Below, piece by piece: positions 36,872 to 46,349 of a stretch of 64,000 nt of DNA. Positions within the stretch are counted from its first letter, which is position 1, and every line of letters starts with the position of its first letter. Position numbers and translations under genes: made by a program. The stretch is taken from the NCBI RefSeq assembly GCF_003999975.1, contig NZ_RJAC01000002.1:744001-808000 (forward strand). Direction: 5' to 3'. The notes under the pieces are model-generated. The model had not been told where the DNA came from. It did no database searches and worked only from the letters and a program-made list of their open reading frames with translations. Source of the DNA: Actinoplanes solisilvae (GTDB lineage Bacteria; Actinomycetota; Actinomycetes; Mycobacteriales; Micromonosporaceae).

Positions 36872-37540
36872 TCACTGGCCCTCCCGGAGGTGCGGCTGGA
36901 GCTTCATCCAGTTCTCGATGCGGAGCTGCTCCTCGCGGCCTTCCTTGACCGCCTGGGTCCACTCCGCACGCCGGGTCTTGTCGGCCCGGTACGACGAGGG
37001 CATCGCGCCCGGCGCGACGATCGGCAGCTTGCCCTCGGCCCGGCGGGCCTCGAGCATCTTCTTGCCGTTCGGGCCGAGCGGGGCGGCCATGACCTTCTCG
37101 CGCATCTTGAGGATCGCGTCGATCAGCATCTCGGGCCGCGGCGGGCAGCCGGGCAGGTAGATGTCGACCGGGACGATGTGGTCCACGCCCTGCACGATGG
37201 CGTAGTTGTTGAACATGCCGCCGGACGAGGCGCACACGCCCATCGAGATCACCGAGCGCGGCTCGGGCATCTGATCGTAGATCTGGCGCACGACCGGTGC
37301 CATCTTCTGGCTGACCCGGCCGGCGACGATCATCAGGTCGGCCTGGCGAGGCGAGGCCCGGAAGACCTCCATGCCCCAGCGGCCGAGGTCGTAGTGCGGG
37401 CCGCCGGCGGCCATCATCTCGATGGCGCAGCAGGCCAGGCCGAACGTGGCACCCCAGAACGAGGACTTACGCGCCCAGTTCGACACTTTCTCGACCGAGG
37501 TGAGCAGGATCCCGGCCGGCAGCTTCTCTTCGATACCCAT
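36872..37540 (-). CDS. nuoB: NADH-quinone oxidoreductase subunit B
   Basis: The 222-residue subunit binds cluster N2 next to the quinone site. It carries the tandem-cysteine ligand motif in [11 protein letters not shown] and the distal [13 protein letters not shown]. The C-terminus is extended by roughly 40 residues relative to E. coli. Confidence 0.97.
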   Translation of the reverse strand: MGIEEKLPAGILLTSVEKVSNWARKSSFWGATFGLACCAIEMMAAGGPHYDLGRWGMEVFRASPRQADLMIVAGRVSQKMAPVVRQIYDQMPEPRSVISMGVCASSGGMFNNYAIVQGVDHIVPVDIYLPGCPPRPEMLIDAILKMREKVMAAPLGPNGKKMLEARRAEGKLPIVAPGAMPSSYRADKTRRAEWTQAVKEGREEQLRIENWMKLQPHLREGQ

Positions 37541-37579
37541 GGAGCTGTGTCCCTTTGATTGAAGACCAATGGAACGGGG

Positions 37580-37945
37580 TTAGTCCCAGTTCAATCCGCC
37601 GCGGCGCCACACGTAGGTGTAGGCGATGAAGACAGTGACGATGAAAAGGACCATCTCGACGAACCCGAAGATGCCCAGCGCTCCGAAGGAGACGGCCCAC
37701 GGGTAAAGGAAGATGGTCTCGATGTCGAAGATGATGAAGAGCATCGCGGTCAGGTAGAACTTCACCGGGAAGCGCCCGCCGCCGACCGGCTGCGGCGCCG
37801 GCTCGATGCCACATTCGTACGCCTCGAGTTTGGCACGGTTGTAGCGATGCGGGCCGACGATGGGCGCGATCGACACCGAGAACAACGCGAAGAGCGCGCC
37901 GAGGATCAATAACCCGACGATGGGGACGTATGGGTTGATCGTCAT
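37580..37945 (-). CDS. nuoA: NADH-quinone oxidoreductase subunit A
   Basis: The 121-residue three-helix membrane subunit has the conserved YECGIEP and FYLTAMLFIIFDIETIFLYPWA segments. It is the first gene of the operon and has a GGAGAG ribosome site. A TATTAG sequence within the 70-bp upstream spacer could be its -10 element. Confidence 0.97.
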   Translation of the reverse strand: MTINPYVPIVGLLILGALFALFSVSIAPIVGPHRYNRAKLEAYECGIEPAPQPVGGGRFPVKFYLTAMLFIIFDIETIFLYPWAVSFGALGIFGFVEMVLFIVTVFIAYTYVWRRGGLNWD

Positions 37946-38015
37946 GTTCTCTCCTGCTCAGCTAATACCCGTTTCACACTATTCGTCCGATTTGGCTAAG
38001 CCGCGCGCGGGGTGC

Positions 38016-39311
38016 TCAGACGGCGGGGGCGACCTTGGTCAGGCCGTTGATGACACGGTCCATGGCGTCACCGCCACGCGGGTCGGTGAGGTTGGCCAGC
38101 ATTTTCAGAACGAACCGCATCAGCGTCGGATGCGGCATGCCATGTTTGGTGGCCATCCGCATGATCTGCGGATTGCCGATCAGCTTTACGAAAACACCGC
38201 CGAGGCGGTAGTAACCGCCGAATCGAAGACTTAGCTCCGCCGGGTAGGCCCGGAGAGCGCGTTCACGATCGGCCCCGGCGGGCCGCGCGAGCGCCTGAAC
38301 GGCGACCTCGGCCGCCAGCTCACCGCTCTCCATCGCGTAGGCGATGCCCTCGCCGTTCATCGGGTTGACCATGCCGCCCGAGTCGCCGACCAGCATCAGA
38401 CCGCGCGTGTAGTGCGGTACCCGGTTGAAGCCCATCGGCAGGGCGGCGCCGAGGATCGGGCCGACCGCGTTGGACTCGTCGCGCATGCCCCAGTCGGCGG
38501 GCGTGCCGGCCAGCCAGTCGGTGAGCATCGAGCGGTAGTTGGTCTTGCCGAAGGCGCTCGACGAGTTGAGGATGCCGAGGCCCACGTTCACCCGGCCGTC
38601 GCCCATGCCGAAGATCCAGCCGTAGCCGGGGAGCAGGCGGTTGCGGTCTTGCGCGCTGCGCAGCTCGAGCCACGACTCGAGGTAGTCGTCGTCGGCGCGG
38701 ACCGGCGAGTGGTAGTAGCGCCGGACGGCCACGCCCAGGGGGCGGTCGTCGCGCTTCGTCAGGCCCATCGCGATCGGGAGCTTGCCCGAGACGCCGTCGG
38801 CCGCGATCACCAGCGGGGCGCGGAACTCGACCGGCTCCTTACCCGGGCCGACCTTGGCCTGCACGCCGATCGCGTGACCGCCCTCATCGAGCACCGGACC
38901 GGTCACGTTGACGCTGGTGCGCAGGATCGCGCCGGCCTCGACGGCCCGCTTGGCGAGCATGTCGTCGAAGTCGAGGCGGGTGCGCACGAGGCCGTAGTTG
39001 GGGAAACTGGCGAGGTCGGGCCAGTCGAGCTCGAGACGGACGCCGCCGCCGATCACTCGCAGGCCCTTGTTCTGCAGCCAGCCGGCCTTCTCGGACGTGT
39101 CGACGCCCATGCGCACGAGCTGGCGCACGGCACGCGGGGTCAACCCGTCGCCACAGACCTTCTCGCGCGGGAACTCGGTCTTTTCCAGCAGCAGGACCCG
39201 CACGCCGTGCCGAGCCAGGTGATAGGCAGCCGCTGAGCCGCCCGGGCCGGCCCCGACAACGATGACATCAGCCTCGTCGGCGACAGGCCCGGATGGTACT
39301 TGGTTGCGCAC
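38016..39311 (-). CDS. Geranylgeranyl reductase family protein (MenJ-like menaquinone reductase)
   Basis: The 431-residue FAD-dependent reductase has an N-terminal dinucleotide site VIVVGAGPGGSAAAYHLARHG, the KVCGDGLTPRAV block and the second FAD motif LMLVGDSGGMVNPMNGEGIAYAMESG. In mycobacteria the equivalent protein (MenJ, Rv0561c) saturates one isoprene unit of menaquinone. Location between menG and nuoA supports that role. It may share a transcript with nuoA, 70 bp downstream. Confidence 0.9.
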   Translation of the reverse strand: MRNQVPSGPVADEADVIVVGAGPGGSAAAYHLARHGVRVLLLEKTEFPREKVCGDGLTPRAVRQLVRMGVDTSEKAGWLQNKGLRVIGGGVRLELDWPDLASFPNYGLVRTRLDFDDMLAKRAVEAGAILRTSVNVTGPVLDEGGHAIGVQAKVGPGKEPVEFRAPLVIAADGVSGKLPIAMGLTKRDDRPLGVAVRRYYHSPVRADDDYLESWLELRSAQDRNRLLPGYGWIFGMGDGRVNVGLGILNSSSAFGKTNYRSMLTDWLAGTPADWGMRDESNAVGPILGAALPMGFNRVPHYTRGLMLVGDSGGMVNPMNGEGIAYAMESGELAAEVAVQALARPAGADRERALRAYPAELSLRFGGYYRLGGVFVKLIGNPQIMRMATKHGMPHPTLMRFVLKMLANLTDPRGGDAMDRVINGLTKVAPAV

Positions 39312-39408
39312 ACCACACCTCCGTCTCGCAGCGGCTCGTGAAACAGTTCACAAGCGCGCCAAGTCGGAGTCTAAGACGGCCATCGAAGGTCGTTCCGGTA
39401 AGGCAACC

Positions 39409-39666
39409 CTAACTGTTTCCGATGGGTGACGCAGTGTCCGCAAGTACCCGGCCGCCTTCCGGCTCCAGGTAATCCCGCAGGTTTCCGCCGAGCGCCTTCT
39501 CCAGCGCGACGATCAACCCGTCGACCAGGTCCTGTGCCAGGTCAGGGTCTTGCGCGGCCACCATCCGCAGGCGGGCGGCCAACTCCATGCCACGACGTTC
39601 GCCGGCTTCGCTCTCGTCGATCGCGATGTCGATGTCGGTGTCCTCGAGATGCCCGAAGGTCGTCAT
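39409..39666 (-). CDS. Small acidic hypothetical protein
   Basis: The 85-residue acidic, helix-prone protein has no membrane segment or signal (DTDIDIAIDESEAGERRGME, LVDGLIVALEKALGG). ATG 39666 is taken; a TTG one codon upstream is possible, and no clear ribosome site is visible. Its compact codon usage and position within a same-strand gene series suggest a real gene. The function is unknown. Confidence 0.6.
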   Translation of the reverse strand: MTTFGHLEDTDIDIAIDESEAGERRGMELAARLRMVAAQDPDLAQDLVDGLIVALEKALGGNLRDYLEPEGGRVLADTASPIGNS

Positions 39667-39747
39667 CAACCGAGCACAGCAGGAAATATCCGGGCAGGGG
39701 CTTAAAGGCGTTTTTATCCCACCTTGGGAAACGAGGAGCGGGTGGTG

Positions 39748-40443
39748 CTACGCCTTGGTCGCGCGGTGCAGCGCCACGACGCCGCCGGTCAGATTCCGCC
39801 AGCCGACCCGGCTCCACGGGCCCGCCCCGGCGATCAGCGCGGCCAGCCCCTCCTGGTCGGGCCAGGCCCGGATGGATTCCGCGAGATAGACGTACGCGTC
39901 GGGGTTGCTCGACACGTTGCGCGCCACCACCGGCAGCGAGCGCATCAGGTATTGCATGTAGACAGTGCGGAAGGGCGCGTACGTCGGGTGGCTGAACTCG
40001 CAGACCACCAGTCGTCCGCCGGGCCGGGTGACCCGGGCGAGCTCACGCAGCGCACCCTCGACGTCGACGACGTTACGCAGCGCGAAGGAGATCGTGACCG
40101 CGTCGAAGGTCTCGTCGGCGAACGGCAGCTTCAGCGCGTCGCCGGCGACCAGCGGCACCCGGGGACGAGCCCGGCGCCCGGCCAGCAGCATGCCGGTCGA
40201 CAGGTCGGCGCCCACCGCGAACGCGCCCGACCGGCCCAGTTCGTCGGTCGAGACGCCCGTGCCGGCGCCCACGTCGAGAACCCGCTCGCCCGGCCGCAGG
40301 CCCAGCGCCGCCCGCGTGGCCCGCCGCCAGCCCCGGTCCTGCCCGAAGGAGAGGACCGTGTTGGTCAGGTCGTACCGCTCGGCCACGCCGTCGAACATCT
40401 CGGCGACCTCGTGCGGCTGCTTGTCCAGGTCTGCGCGCGTCAC
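39748..40443 (-). CDS. menG: Demethylmenaquinone methyltransferase
   Basis: The 231-residue class I SAM methyltransferase of the UbiE/MenG family catalyses the last ring methylation of menaquinone. Visible are [26 protein letters not shown], the SAM motif [16 protein letters not shown] and [26 protein letters not shown] 40443 is chosen because AAGG lies 7 bp upstream; the longer open frame has no ribosome site. Neighbours (MenJ-like reductase, nuo, mqnC) agree. Confidence 0.94.
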   Translation of the reverse strand: MTRADLDKQPHEVAEMFDGVAERYDLTNTVLSFGQDRGWRRATRAALGLRPGERVLDVGAGTGVSTDELGRSGAFAVGADLSTGMLLAGRRARPRVPLVAGDALKLPFADETFDAVTISFALRNVVDVEGALRELARVTRPGGRLVVCEFSHPTYAPFRTVYMQYLMRSLPVVARNVSSNPDAYVYLAESIRAWPDQEGLAALIAGAGPWSRVGWRNLTGGVVALHRATKA

Positions 40444-40513
40444 CGAACAACCTTCTCCCATCCAACCGCCCCGCCCACCACCCAACACCCGACTGAAGGC
40501 GATATCTCACACA

Positions 40514-40547
40514 GAACGGGCGGGATGGTCACCCATCCCGCCCGTTC
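40514..40547 (-). terminator. Strong intrinsic terminator
   Basis: A perfect 15-bp stem GAACGGGCGGGATGG/CCATCCCGCCCGTTC has the loop TCAC. It lies between the small membrane protein gene and menG, both on the minus strand, and isolates the menG transcript. Confidence 0.85.
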
Positions 40548-40716
40548 CTTGTGCGTTATATATACGACCGCCATCGGTCGGGTCCGCGACCATCACCGGA
40601 GCCGGGGCCCCGGTGCGAGTCAAAGGGAAGTTCTCAGGCCTTACGCAGGCAACGTAACCAGCCACGCAACACCTGCAACAGAGGTACACGTCCCTCGTTA
40701 CGAAGGAGCAACCCGG

Positions 40717-40735
40717 CCTCCCCGATTCGGGGAGG
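40717..40735 (-). terminator. Second hairpin after the small membrane protein gene
   Basis: CCTCCCCGA/TCGGGGAGG with a one-base centre lies 18 bp beyond the stop at 40753. With 40514-40547 it makes a double terminator in an otherwise gene-free 309-bp spacer. Confidence 0.5.
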
Positions 40736-40752
40736 GGCACCTGACCGAACGG

Positions 40753-41049
40753 TCAACCACGACCCGCCGAAGGGCTCGGACCGGACGCCGGGGACCGCCC
40801 AGCGCCCTCCTCGTCCGTATTGCTGGCCTGCCACGCGACCAGCACGATCAGCAGGAAGACGACGAGCGCGCCGAGCTTGATCACGCCACCGACCGTCGAC
40901 CAGACGGCCTTACGCGCGGGGGCGACCGCCGCCTTCGCCGTCCGCAGGTTGGAGCGCGCCGACTTGCTGGCGACCCACGCCGCGGTGAAGAAGAAAACGA
41001 CGATCGCGGTCACCACCGCGGTCATAAGTGACACGCTGCTGTTCGACAT
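40753..41049 (-). CDS. Small two-helix membrane protein
   Basis: The 98-residue protein has two hydrophobic helices (LMTAVVTAIVVFFFTAAWVA near 8-27 and VIKLGALVVFLLIVLVAW near 56-73) joined by a basic linker and ending in a Ser/Gly/Pro-rich tail. I do not recognise a family. Its promoter region holds a 9-bp inverted repeat. Confidence 0.65.
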   Translation of the reverse strand: MSNSSVSLMTAVVTAIVVFFFTAAWVASKSARSNLRTAKAAVAPARKAVWSTVGGVIKLGALVVFLLIVLVAWQASNTDEEGAGRSPASGPSPSAGRG

Positions 41050-41064
41050 GCATGACAGATTGCA

Positions 41065-41089
41065 TTGACAGACGTTGTCTGTCTGTCAA
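41065..41089. promoter_or_regulatory. Inverted repeat, candidate operator or terminator
   Basis: TTGACAGAC (41065-41073) and GTCTGTCAA (41081-41089) are perfect inverted arms around a 7-bp centre; a further TGACAGA lies at 41053-41059. It sits between the mqnC stop and the start of the small membrane gene, so it could be an operator for the latter (TTGACA could serve as -35) or a terminator for mqnC. Confidence 0.45.
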
Positions 41090-41104
41090 ACTTTCAGCCG
41101 CAAT

Positions 41105-42346
41105 TTACGAAGCCTCGACCAGCGGGAGCTCCTTGCGGCCCGCGCCCCCGCCCGGTATCGCGATCGACGAGAAGTGCGACACGACCCGGTCGTCGGTGGG
41201 ATCGTCGGCCGGCGTGTGGTGCACGGACAGGTGGCGGTAGAGGGTGTCGCGCTGGGCCGGGATGCGGTCGGCCGTGCGGATCATCCAGATCAGCTCGTGC
41301 AGGTTGGACCGGTGCCGGGCGCCGGCCGAGGAGATGACGTTCTCCTCCAGCATGATCGAGCCGAGGTCGTCGACGCCCAGATGCAGCGAGAGCTGGCCGA
41401 CGTCCTTGCCGGTGGTCAGCCACGACGCCTGCAGGTGCGACACGTTGTCGAAGAACAGCCGCGACATCGCCAGGAACCGCAGGTATTCCATCGTCGTGGC
41501 CTGGGTGCGGCCCTTCAGGTGGTTGTTCTCGGGCTGATAAGTCCACGGGATGAAGGCCCGGAAGCCCCCGACCCCATGCGACGTCTCGACGGCCGCGTCG
41601 TCGTAGCCGTTGGCGACGGCCAGGTCCTGCACATCGCGGATCATGCGGATGTGCTCGATGCGCTCGGCGTGGGTCTCGCCGGTGCCCATCATCATCGTGG
41701 CGGTCGACGAGAGGCCGTTGCGGTGGGCCACGGCCATCACCTCGAGCCAGCGGGCGCCGCTCTCTTTCAGCGGGGCGATCGCCTTGCGCGGCCGGTCGGG
41801 CAGCATCTCGGCGCCGGCCCCGGCGATCGAGTCGAGCCCGGCGGCCTTGATGCGCAGAACCGCGTCCTCGATCGAGACGTTCGAGACCTTGGCCATGTGC
41901 AGGATCTCGCTCGGGCCGATCGAGTGGATCGCGAGCTGCGGATAGGCCTGCTTGACCGAGGCGAAGAGATTTTCGTAGTACTCCACGCCGAAGTCGGGGT
42001 GGTGGCCGCCCTGCAGCATCACCTGGGTGGCGCCGAGATCGACCGCCTCGCCGCAGCGGTGCAGGATCTCTTCCATCGGGTGGGACCAGCCCTCGGCGTG
42101 CTTGGGCGCGCGGAAGAAGGCGCAGAACTTGCACGCGGTGACGCACACGTTCGTGTAGTTGATGTTGCGATCGATCAGGTAGGTGACGACGCCGTCGGGG
42201 TGGCGACGGCGGCGAACGGCGTCGGCGGCCTCGCCCAGCGCGTGGAACGGGGCCTCGGTGTAGAGGAGCAGCGCCTCCTCGGGCGTGATCCGCCCGCCGT
42301 CGGCGGCTCGCTGCAGGACGCTGTCGATCTCCGGGTTCGCCGTCAC
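41105..42346 (-). CDS. mqnC: Cyclic dehypoxanthinyl futalosine synthase
   Basis: The 413-residue radical-SAM enzyme acts in the futalosine route to menaquinone and cyclises dehypoxanthine futalosine. The SAM cluster motif is CVTACKFCAFF (C-x3-C-x2-C). INYTNVC, QVMLQGGHHPD and WTYQPENNHL are also typical. It starts at GTG 42346 and is divergent from the SNF2 helicase gene. With mqnA at 53 kb it shows that this organism uses the futalosine pathway. Confidence 0.95.
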   Translation of the reverse strand: MTANPEIDSVLQRAADGGRITPEEALLLYTEAPFHALGEAADAVRRRRHPDGVVTYLIDRNINYTNVCVTACKFCAFFRAPKHAEGWSHPMEEILHRCGEAVDLGATQVMLQGGHHPDFGVEYYENLFASVKQAYPQLAIHSIGPSEILHMAKVSNVSIEDAVLRIKAAGLDSIAGAGAEMLPDRPRKAIAPLKESGARWLEVMAVAHRNGLSSTATMMMGTGETHAERIEHIRMIRDVQDLAVANGYDDAAVETSHGVGGFRAFIPWTYQPENNHLKGRTQATTMEYLRFLAMSRLFFDNVSHLQASWLTTGKDVGQLSLHLGVDDLGSIMLEENVISSAGARHRSNLHELIWMIRTADRIPAQRDTLYRHLSVHHTPADDPTDDRVVSHFSSIAIPGGGAGRKELPLVEAS

Positions 42347-42472
42347 GCTGTCGAGATTACGTCCCCGCCGCCGTGGGCGTCAGTCGGCGGGACGGTGCAG
42401 TGAGCCACCCGACCGAGTGGCGGCTCGTTCCCGCGCCCACGGCTGGCTACGCTCGATACCTCATTCCAGGGG

Positions 42473-45400
42473 GTGGATGTGCTCGTCGTGCATGGCGGCT
42501 GGGTGCCGGGCGCTGACCGACCGGGTCAGCTCGCGCTCTGGGCGGAGGATCCGTCCCTGCCCCTGACCACCGCCTCACGGGCCCGGCAGCGGCCACACCC
42601 CTTCGCCGTCCGGGCCGAGGCGCTGCTCGCGACGCTCAGCGAGTCGTCCGACGAGGTCCGCGACGCGCTCGGCAAGGCCACCGCGGGCTCGCTGTCGCTC
42701 CATCTGCCCAGCATGGCCCGTGGTCCGCTCCCCTCGCCCGACACGGGCGCCGAGTCGTCGGGCCGCGGCGTGCGGCTGGCCGAGTGGCCCGTCCCGGCCC
42801 TCCTCCTGCCGGGCGACGCGGCGCTCGAGGCGCTGGGCGCGCTGGCCGACCCCGACCCTTCCGGCCCCTGGCTTCCCGCGTCGTCGCTGCGCTACCTGAG
42901 CGTGCTGGCCGGTCACGCCTGCGACCTGGCCCGACGCGGCCGCATGCTGCCGCAACTCGTCACCGAGGCCGGCCTGCCCGCGGCCCGCTGGCGCCCGGTG
43001 ATCACCGGCGCCGACGCGGCCACCTACCGCGACTTCGCCACCGCGATGCCGCCGATCGTCCGCGCGGCCGGCGACAGCGGGGTGGCGCAGACCCTGCGCG
43101 GCGCGCTCGACTCGCTGGTCGACGGCGCGGCGCGAGCTCTCATGCCCGAACGCATCCTGCTCGGCCACCGCGCCGGGCCGAAGGGACCGCTGCCCGACCG
43201 GTGGATCGCCGCCCTCACAGCGGCCGACCCCGCCCTGCCCGGCGCCCGGCCCGACGAGGAGCGCGACCTGCGGAAGGCCCTCGACGACTGGCTGCGGGCG
43301 GCCTACGAGGCCAACGGCCCGATCCGGGTCAGCTTCCGCCTGCTCGAGCCCGAGGTGGGCTCCGACATGTGGGGGCTCGACTTCGCGCTGCAGTCATCCG
43401 AGGATCCGAGCCTCTACCTCGCCGCGGCCGACGTCTGGGAGGGCGGCAGCTTCCCCGGCCTGCCGCCGCGCCCCGACGAGACCCTGCTGGCCGGGCTCGG
43501 CCGCGCGGTGCGGCTCTTCCCGCTGCTCCACCTGGCGCTGCAAGAGCCGCAACCGGCCGCGATGGAGATCGACACCGCCGAGGCGCACGAGTTCCTGCAG
43601 CAGGCGGCGCCGCTGCTGCAGGCGGCCGGCTTCGGGGTGCAGTTGCCGGCCTGGGCCGGCCGCAAGGGCGTGGGCCTCAAGCTCACCACCCGGTCCAAGA
43701 CGCGCGGCACGGCGTCGCGCGCGGTCGCCGACTCGGGCTTCGGCCTCGACGAGCTGGTCGACTTCCGGCTCGACCTGGTCATCGGCGACAGCACGGTGAC
43801 CGCCGAGGAACTGGCCGAGCTCGCCCGGCTCAAGGTGCCGCTGGTGCGGGTGCGCGGCCAGTGGGTCGAGCTCGACGACCGCCAGCTGAAGGCGGCGCTC
43901 AAGGCGGTCGGCCAGCGCCGCGAGGGCGAACTGACCGCGGGCGAGGCGCTTCAGCAGGTTGTCGACGGCGGCGAGGAAGACCTGCCGCTGGTCGAGGTCG
44001 ACGCCGACGGCCTGCTCGGCGATCTGCTCTCGGGGCAGAGCGCGGAACGACTCACCCCGGTCCCGACACCGCCCACCTTCCAGGGCAGCCTCCGGCCGTA
44101 CCAGGAACGTGGTCTCTCCTGGCTGCACTTCCTGTCGCGCCTGGGGCTGGGCGGCATCCTCGCCGACGACATGGGTCTGGGCAAGACGGCTCAGACGCTG
44201 TCGCTGCTGCTGGCCGAGCGAGCCGCAGCCGACGGCCCCGTCGCGCCGACCCTGCTCGTCTGTCCGATGTCACTGGTCAGCAACTGGCACAAGGAGGCCG
44301 CACGGTTCGCGCCCAGCCTGCGGGTCTACGTCCATCACGGCGGCACCCGCCAGCGCGGCGAAGACTTCGACGCCGCTGTTCAGCAGGCTGATCTCGTGGT
44401 GACGACCTACGGCACGGCCACGCGCGACCTCGAAACGCTGAAGAGTGTCCAGTGGGGACGCATCGCGTGCGACGAAGCGCAGGCGATCAAGAACAGCAGC
44501 ACTCGCCAGGCCCAGGCGGTACGCGCGGTCCCCGCCCGTACGCGTCTCGCTCTGACCGGCACCCCGGTCGAGAATCACCTGGCCGAACTGTGGTCCATCA
44601 TGGACTTCTGCAACCCCGGCATGCTCGGGCCGATGAAGCGGTTCCGCCGCCGCTTCCAGGAACCGATCGAGGTGCGGCAGGACGAGGACGCCGCCGCTGC
44701 CCTGAAGCGGGCCACCGGGCCGTTCGTGCTGCGGCGCCTCAAGACGGATAAAACGATCATCTCGGACCTGCCCGAGAAGAACGAGATGAAGGTCTGGTGC
44801 ACGCTCACGCCCGAGCAGGCGACGCTCTATCAGGCCGTGGTCGAAGACATGATCGAGGCGATCTCGGGCAGCGAGGGCATCCAGCGGCGGGGCAACGTGC
44901 TGGCCGCGATGACCAAGCTCAAGCAGGTCTGCAACCACCCAGCTCACCTGCTCAAGGACGGTTCACGACTACCCGCCCGCTCGGGCAAGCTGGCCCGCCT
45001 CGAGGAGCTCGCCGAAGAGATCATCGAGGACGGCGACAAGGCCCTGATCTTCACCCAGTACGCAGAATGGGGCTCGCTGCTTCAGCCATACCTCGCCGCC
45101 CACCTCGACCGTCCCGTCCTCTGGCTCCACGGTGGACTCTCGAAGGCCAAGCGGGACGAACTGGTCGACCGCTTCCAGACCGACGACGAGCCGATGCTCT
45201 TCCTCCTCTCGCTGAAGGCGGCCGGCACCGGTCTCAACCTGACCGCGGCCAACCACGTCGTCCACTTTGACCGGTGGTGGAACCCGGCGGTCGAGAATCA
45301 GGCAACCGACCGCGCGTTCCGCATCGGACAGTCGCGCAACGTGCAGGTGCGCAAGTTCATCTGCACCGGAACACTCGAAGAGAAGATCGACGCGATGATC

Positions 45401-45517
45401 GAGCGGAAGAAGGCGCTCGCCTCCTCGGTCGTCGGCACCGGCGAAGACTGGATCACCGACCTGAACACCGACCAGTTGCGCGAGCTGTTCGCGCTCGACC
45501 CCGCGGCGGTGCGCTGA
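42473..45517 (+). CDS. SNF2/RapA-type helicase
   Basis: The protein is about 1014 residues. The N-terminal ~530 residues match the SNF2-associated (DUF3670-type) region found in bacteria. The ATPase core follows: Walker A ADDMGLGKTAQTLSLLL (about 560-577), the DEAH-like box CDEAQAIKN (about 665) and LTGTPVENHLAELWSIMDF. A helicase C-terminal domain ends with HFDRWWNPAVENQATDRAFRIGQ. It is a double-stranded-DNA translocase-type motor; the role is unknown. The start is GTG 42473 or GTG 42479; the AGGGGG sequence spaces better for the latter. The SWIM gene follows after 1 bp. Confidence 0.93.
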   Translation: MDVLVVHGGWVPGADRPGQLALWAEDPSLPLTTASRARQRPHPFAVRAEALLATLSESSDEVRDALGKATAGSLSLHLPSMARGPLPSPDTGAESSGRGVRLAEWPVPALLLPGDAALEALGALADPDPSGPWLPASSLRYLSVLAGHACDLARRGRMLPQLVTEAGLPAARWRPVITGADAATYRDFATAMPPIVRAAGDSGVAQTLRGALDSLVDGAARALMPERILLGHRAGPKGPLPDRWIAALTAADPALPGARPDEERDLRKALDDWLRAAYEANGPIRVSFRLLEPEVGSDMWGLDFALQSSEDPSLYLAAADVWEGGSFPGLPPRPDETLLAGLGRAVRLFPLLHLALQEPQPAAMEIDTAEAHEFLQQAAPLLQAAGFGVQLPAWAGRKGVGLKLTTRSKTRGTASRAVADSGFGLDELVDFRLDLVIGDSTVTAEELAELARLKVPLVRVRGQWVELDDRQLKAALKAVGQRREGELTAGEALQQVVDGGEEDLPLVEVDADGLLGDLLSGQSAERLTPVPTPPTFQGSLRPYQERGLSWLHFLSRLGLGGILADDMGLGKTAQTLSLLLAERAAADGPVAPTLLVCPMSLVSNWHKEAARFAPSLRVYVHHGGTRQRGEDFDAAVQQADLVVTTYGTATRDLETLKSVQWGRIACDEAQAIKNSSTRQAQAVRAVPARTRLALTGTPVENHLAELWSIMDFCNPGMLGPMKRFRRRFQEPIEVRQDEDAAAALKRATGPFVLRRLKTDKTIISDLPEKNEMKVWCTLTPEQATLYQAVVEDMIEAISGSEGIQRRGNVLAAMTKLKQVCNHPAHLLKDGSRLPARSGKLARLEELAEEIIEDGDKALIFTQYAEWGSLLQPYLAAHLDRPVLWLHGGLSKAKRDELVDRFQTDDEPMLFLLSLKAAGTGLNLTAANHVVHFDRWWNPAVENQATDRAFRIGQSRNVQVRKFICTGTLEEKIDAMIERKKALASSVVGTGEDWITDLNTDQLRELFALDPAAVR

Positions 45518-45518
45518 C

Positions 45519-46349
45519 ATGCCGATCGATCCCGAGGGCCGATTCTTCGAGGCCAGCCGCCCGATCGAGGTCGAGGGCGGCATCGCCGTACGGGCCAAGC
45601 GCGGCAAGATCGGCGAGCAGTGGTGGTCGCGCCGGTTCGTCGACGTGCTCGAGCAGGTGTGCGACCCGGGCCGCCTGACCCGCGGCCGCACCTATGCGCG
45701 CAAGGGCCAGGTGATGGACTTCGCCCTCGCCGCCGGCCAGGTCACTGCCCGGGTCCAGGGTTCACGCCCCCAGCCCTACCAGGTCACCATCGAGATCAAG
45801 GCCTTCGACGAGGCACAGTGGACCGAACTGACCGACGCCCTCGGTGCGCAGGCCCTCTATCGCGCAGCCCTGCTGGCGGGCGAGATGCCGCACGAGATCG
45901 TCGACCTGTTCACGGCCCACGACGCGCCGCTGTTCCCCGAACAGCTCGACATCCGGTGCAACTGTCCGGATTGGAGTGTGCCCTGCAAGCACGGTTCCGC
46001 CGTCCTCTACGTACTGGCCGAAGCCTTCGACGACGACCCGTTCCTGGTGCTCGCCTGGCGCGGCCGACCGCGCGAGGACTTGCTGAACGCCCTGCGCGGC
46101 ACGCCTGACCCGGCGCCGGTGGCTGACCCACTGACTGTCGAGGAATCGTCCTTGGCGGATCGGCTCGCCGACTTCTATTCGCCGGCCATCAGCCTCAGTC
46201 GCCTGCGCGAACGCCCAGCCCGCGTCTCGGCCCCGCCCGAGCTTCTCCTGCGGGCCTTGGACGCGCCGCCGGTGCGCGTACGGCACATCCCGCTGGTCGA
46301 CCTGCTGCGCCCAGCCTACCGCGACCTGGCCCACCCGACGGACGGCTAG
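45519..46349 (+). CDS. SWIM zinc-finger protein paired with SNF2 helicase
   Basis: The 276-residue protein has a SWIM domain CNCPDWSVPCKH (C-x-C-x-n-C-x-H, residues ~147-158), which binds zinc and usually nucleic acid or partner proteins. The N-terminal GEQWWSRRFVDVLEQVCDPGRLTRGRTYARKG segment is shared with other SNF2-linked SWIM proteins. The 1-bp gap to the helicase gene implies an operon and joint function. It converges on, and overlaps by 4 bp, the deaminase-like gene. Confidence 0.92.
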   Translation: MPIDPEGRFFEASRPIEVEGGIAVRAKRGKIGEQWWSRRFVDVLEQVCDPGRLTRGRTYARKGQVMDFALAAGQVTARVQGSRPQPYQVTIEIKAFDEAQWTELTDALGAQALYRAALLAGEMPHEIVDLFTAHDAPLFPEQLDIRCNCPDWSVPCKHGSAVLYVLAEAFDDDPFLVLAWRGRPREDLLNALRGTPDPAPVADPLTVEESSLADRLADFYSPAISLSRLRERPARVSAPPELLLRALDAPPVRVRHIPLVDLLRPAYRDLAHPTDG

